DNA of 14,322 nt from Methanosarcinales archaeon (lineage in GTDB: Archaea; Halobacteriota; Methanosarcinia; Methanosarcinales; Methanogasteraceae): contig QMVM01000024.1 in assembly GCA_003661105.1 (NCBI GenBank), forward strand, positions 1 to 14,322. Reading direction: 5' to 3'. Every line of letters starts with the position of its first letter. Positions within the stretch are counted from its first letter, which is position 1. This document shows, piece by piece, positions 11,397 through 14,322 of this stretch. The notes under the pieces are model-generated. The model was not told the DNA's origin and did not search any database. It saw only the letters and a program-made list of their open reading frames with translations. The position numbers were made by a program, and so were the translations under genes.

Positions 11397-12435
11397 ACCG
11401 ACTAAAAACAGGAATGAGTTTCTCTTCCTATATGATATCAAGAATGGTAACCCCAACGGAGATCCAGACGAGAACAGACCCCGGATAGATGATGTAACCA
11501 AACGATGTTATGTGACTGATGTTCGGCTGAAGAGGTTTGTGAGAGACTATTTGATACAGACCGATGGGGAAGATCAGATGCTGGTGACTAAACTCGGCGT
11601 CAAGACTGTGAATCTCACAGACAGGGTAAAAGAAAGCCTTGAAGACATAGAAGAAGACAAAATAAAAGGCGAAGTACTGATGGACACTTTGTTGGAAACT
11701 TTTACCGATCTGAGAATGTTTGGAAGTCCTCTTGCTTTCAAAAGTGCTCCGGACAAATGGGGTGAGACAGGTAAGGTCACCGGACCTATCCAGATCAACT
11801 TCGGCGAGACCTTACATAATGTTGAGGAGGTGACCTTTCACGGCACCAGCATATTTAGATCGAGAGGGGAGGCAGAGGGATCCGAGCAGAAGATGGGGAC
11901 ATTTACAACCTACTACGCCATCCCCTACGGCCTCATTGCGTTTCATGGTGTTTCAAATGAGAATGCAGCGAAGATGACAGGACTCTCAAATGATGACCTC
12001 GAAAAGTTTAAGATTGCGCTCTGGAAGGGTGTTAGAGAGACTTCTTCTGCTCATACTCGAACGAAACGGGATCAACAGCCGAGATTACTTCTAAATATAG
12101 TCTACAAAGAGAAAATTGAGATTGAAGAGAACGGGGTCAAGAAAGAGGTTCCAACAGAGTATCATATTGGAGCACTCGAAGAGAAAGTCACACTGACGCC
12201 AACAGCAGATGTCAGAGAGGAGATCAATATCCGAACGTTCAAGGATTATACACTCGACTTCAGTAGGTTGATCACTGCCGTAACGATTGCAAAATCCAAG
12301 ATAGATCGGATAGAATACTGCCTCTCTCCGGAATTTGCAGATCTCTATAAGACTGCATTGATTTCTAAATTAGAGACTGCGTTGAAAGAACAGAACGTGG
12401 ACATAAAAAACCTCGACATAGATAGGTTGGGTTAG
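11389..12435 (+). CDS. cas7: CRISPR-associated Cas7 (Csh2), type I-B backbone
   Basis: A 348-residue RAMP protein that polymerises along the crRNA spacer to form the Cascade backbone. Diagnostic: N-terminal FLFLYDIKNGNPNGDPDENR with the NGNPNGDP motif at residues 19-26, then the RPRIDDVTKRCYVTDVRLKR segment, a Gly/Arg-rich central region around MGTFTTYYAIPYGLIAFHG, and SSAHTRTKRDQQPRLLLNIVY. These are typical of Csh2-family Cas7. The length is slightly above the usual 290-320 residues. It follows cas8b by overlap and has its own strong Shine-Dalgarno. cas5 starts 13 bases after its stop. Confidence 0.95.
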   Translation: MNEPTKNRNEFLFLYDIKNGNPNGDPDENRPRIDDVTKRCYVTDVRLKRFVRDYLIQTDGEDQMLVTKLGVKTVNLTDRVKESLEDIEEDKIKGEVLMDTLLETFTDLRMFGSPLAFKSAPDKWGETGKVTGPIQINFGETLHNVEEVTFHGTSIFRSRGEAEGSEQKMGTFTTYYAIPYGLIAFHGVSNENAAKMTGLSNDDLEKFKIALWKGVRETSSAHTRTKRDQQPRLLLNIVYKEKIEIEENGVKKEVPTEYHIGALEEKVTLTPTADVREEINIRTFKDYTLDFSRLITAVTIAKSKIDRIEYCLSPEFADLYKTALISKLETALKEQNVDIKNLDIDRLG

Positions 12436-12448
12436 ACGAAGGGTTAAC

Positions 12449-13216
12449 ATGGACTCTCTTCCGATTGTGGTCTTCAGATGTCGTGGAAGATACGGGCACT
12501 TTCGAAAGCCGTATAGTAATGTATCTTCCCTATCCTACCCGTTCCCTCCAAGAACAGCTATTGCAGGACTGTTAGGGGCGATTCTTGGAATCGGAAAGGA
12601 GGGGGTTGCTGAGACCTTCAATCACGACAATGCACGGATTGCTGTCGAGATGGATGCAAAGGTCAAAACAATCACGCATGTTACCAACTTCAGGCAGGAC
12701 AGTTCAGGAGATGTTAATTACTCAATCAAACGTCCAAAAAAAGGCGCGGTTCCCAAAAAACCACCGAAAAACGTACCAGCTCGGAATGTATCTACCCAGA
12801 TACCGATGGAACTCCTGAGAAATCCGTCCTATCTCATCTATGCCAATCTGAATAGCGGCATGGATGAATTAATGTCCCGCATCGAGACTAAACGGTATGT
12901 GTATACGCCGTGTATGGGGCTCTCGGAATTTCTTGTGGAAGTTGAGTATGTATCTGTTGGGACAGCAGAACCACTGGAACCAGGTGAGTTTGATGTATCT
13001 ACTGTTGTTTGCAAGGATGACTGCTATCTCATACTGGATCGCTTAAATCCGGAAGAGGGGCATAACATTCATGAATTGAAAGTCCCCTATCTCGGGACAG
13101 CAGAGAGAACCTTCACCTACAGGCGGTATCTGGTAGATATGGCGTCAAAACCACTGCCAGTCCGAATGAAGTCGGGGGCGTATCAGTACGAGAATAAAAT
13201 CATCGCTTTTCTGTGA
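12449..13216 (+). CDS. cas5: CRISPR-associated Cas5, type I-B
   Basis: A 255-residue RAMP protein that caps the 5' handle of the crRNA in Cascade. The N-terminus has the Cas5 signature: VVFRCRGRYGHFRKPYSNVS followed by YPFPPRTAIAGLLGAILG (residues about 7-49). The middle has the long Lys/Pro-rich loop KRPKKGAVPKKPPKN typical of I-B Cas5, and the C-terminus has RTFTYRRYLVDM and the closing strand YQYENKIIAFL. It is complete. Lying 13 bases after cas7 and 7 bases before cas3, it belongs to one transcript. No clear Shine-Dalgarno precedes it. Confidence 0.93.
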   Translation: MDSLPIVVFRCRGRYGHFRKPYSNVSSLSYPFPPRTAIAGLLGAILGIGKEGVAETFNHDNARIAVEMDAKVKTITHVTNFRQDSSGDVNYSIKRPKKGAVPKKPPKNVPARNVSTQIPMELLRNPSYLIYANLNSGMDELMSRIETKRYVYTPCMGLSEFLVEVEYVSVGTAEPLEPGEFDVSTVVCKDDCYLILDRLNPEEGHNIHELKVPYLGTAERTFTYRRYLVDMASKPLPVRMKSGAYQYENKIIAFL

Positions 13217-13223
13217 TGCTACA

Positions 13224-14322
13224 ATGGAACATAAACTCATATCACATTCACTGGATCATCCACTGACACTGGAAGATCACATTTATCAGGTCTGTAGAGC
13301 CGCTAAATATCTTGTTTCTCAAAAATCACTGGATTTCAATGGAATTTCTAAGGAACAGATTGTAGAGTTATGCACTCTGATCGCACTTTGTCATGACTTT
13401 GGTAAGAGTACGGCATTCTTTCAGGAATATATCCGAAGCAAGAGGGATGGCACAGAATATGAAGGAAATGCCATGGATAAGTCACATTCCCTGATTTCTG
13501 CTTTCTTTGGGTGGCATATAACCGAAAAATGGATATCAAGAAACGATTTGCTTGCTGAACACTGGGAATCGTTTTTACCGTTTGCGGTCTTTCTGGCTAT
13601 CGATGGACATCACGGGAGATATAAGAGTATAGAAGATGTATTGAAGAGCATTGATGGAAATTATAATCTGGTGGGACGACAGATCGACAAACTTCAACCG
13701 GAGATATATGAGTACGAATCGTCTGGTTTTAAGCTCTCTGATGGAAAAGATTTTAGCATTGCTACAATTAATTCCATATATGGCAAGATTAGAAGATTGA
13801 ATAGAAAATATAGAAAGATTGACCTTGATATCCAGATAGAACATAGAATTCTGGCATTATTTATATATTCTATTCTTTTGGAGTCAGATAAGGCATACCT
13901 TGCTTCAGATAATCCTAAACAGTATGAAAGGGATCCAAGAGACATTCCCGATGATCTTGTGGATCGATATCTCAAAACACTGAACACAGAGGGGGACATA
14001 AATGAGGAGCGGGGACGGGCGTATGAAGAAACCATCTCTGATGTGGGTATATTTCCGTTGACTGAAAGGATTCATTCGATCACTCTTCCAACAGGACTGG
14101 GTAAGACATTGCTATCCGCATCATGGGTGCTGAAGCTTCGAAAGAGAATCGAAAGAGAAGATGTTGTTGCACCGAAGATCATTGTTTCGCTTCCCTTTTT
14201 CTCAATCATTGAGCAGACAGATGATGTTTACAAAAAGTTTCTTGGTGCCCTCTATGAAAAAGATAAAGATCGGCTGTATATGCCAAGATACTCCATATCT
14301 GATTTCGAATACCAAAACGGCA
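13224..14322 (+). CDS. cas3: Cas3 HD nuclease-helicase, N-terminal part, cut by right edge
   Basis: An open frame of 366 codons from the ATG at 13224 to the window edge without a stop. Residues 1-250 form the HD nuclease domain: His8 and His19 early, the metal-binding pair His57-Asp58 in CHDFGK, His88 in KSHSLIS, and the DGHHG doublet His129-His130. The SF2 helicase domain follows with Walker A LPTGLGKT at 288-295 and motif Ia-like KIIVSLPFFSIIEQT. Fused HD-helicase Cas3 is the effector that Cascade recruits to nick and degrade target DNA. The helicase half and any cas6, cas4, cas1 and cas2 would lie beyond the window. Start overlaps none of cas5 (7-base gap). Confidence 0.93.
   Translation, partial: MEHKLISHSLDHPLTLEDHIYQVCRAAKYLVSQKSLDFNGISKEQIVELCTLIALCHDFGKSTAFFQEYIRSKRDGTEYEGNAMDKSHSLISAFFGWHITEKWISRNDLLAEHWESFLPFAVFLAIDGHHGRYKSIEDVLKSIDGNYNLVGRQIDKLQPEIYEYESSGFKLSDGKDFSIATINSIYGKIRRLNRKYRKIDLDIQIEHRILALFIYSILLESDKAYLASDNPKQYERDPRDIPDDLVDRYLKTLNTEGDINEERGRAYEETISDVGIFPLTERIHSITLPTGLGKTLLSASWVLKLRKRIEREDVVAPKIIVSLPFFSIIEQTDDVYKKFLGALYEKDKDRLYMPRYSISDFEYQNG

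Overview
The window looks like a piece of euryarchaeal genome from a methanogen or anaerobic alkane/methane oxidiser (Methanomicrobia-like). The reasons are eS19 and PDCD5-type DNA-binding protein genes, a two-subunit-type GMP synthase ATPase subunit, a heterodisulfide reductase subunit HdrC, a methanofuran-pathway kinase (MfnE-like), archaeal TATA boxes and a mix of leaderless and GGTG-type Shine-Dalgarno starts. The exact lineage cannot be named from the sequence alone.

Layout. 1-217 holds the start of an unrecognised minus-strand gene. 354-1190 is a LolA-like lipoprotein closed by a clear hairpin/T-tract terminator, followed by a short MFS transporter (1306-2391). The 660-base gap 2392-3055 has no intact protein gene. 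It holds two paralogous small-RNA-like units of 75 and 74 nt, each with its own TATA box and closed by an 11-bp helix, then a solo IS605/TnpB-right-end-like repeat and a scrap of decayed coding sequence. hisF and guaAb form a minus-strand pair (3056-4873). Next come a wrecked beta-class DNA methyltransferase and an apparently intact MjaI-like restriction endonuclease (5110-5986). hdrC (6002-6493) is followed by only the first codons of an hdrB, which end inside a second copy of the TnpB-right-end-like repeat. 6770-9238 is a tight run of eS19, PDCD5, a PP-loop ATPase, a GNAT acetyltransferase and an MfnE-like kinase. From 9308 to the right edge runs a type I-B CRISPR-Cas operon: promoter, a leader with overlapping mini-ORFs, cas8b, cas7, cas5 and a cas3 cut by the window end.

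How they fit together. hisF/guaAb belong to histidine and purine synthesis. The eS19 block is a housekeeping cluster. The CRISPR operon encodes a Cascade backbone (Cas8b-Cas7-Cas5) plus Cas3 nuclease-helicase; no array, cas6, cas1, cas2 or cas4 is seen here. The most unusual item is the pair of structured C-rich RNA candidates at 2490-2564 and 2722-2795, whose closing stem changes in a base-pair-preserving way. Next are the two solo TnpB-end-like repeats, one at the exact breakpoint of hdrB, and the restriction system that has lost its methyltransferase.
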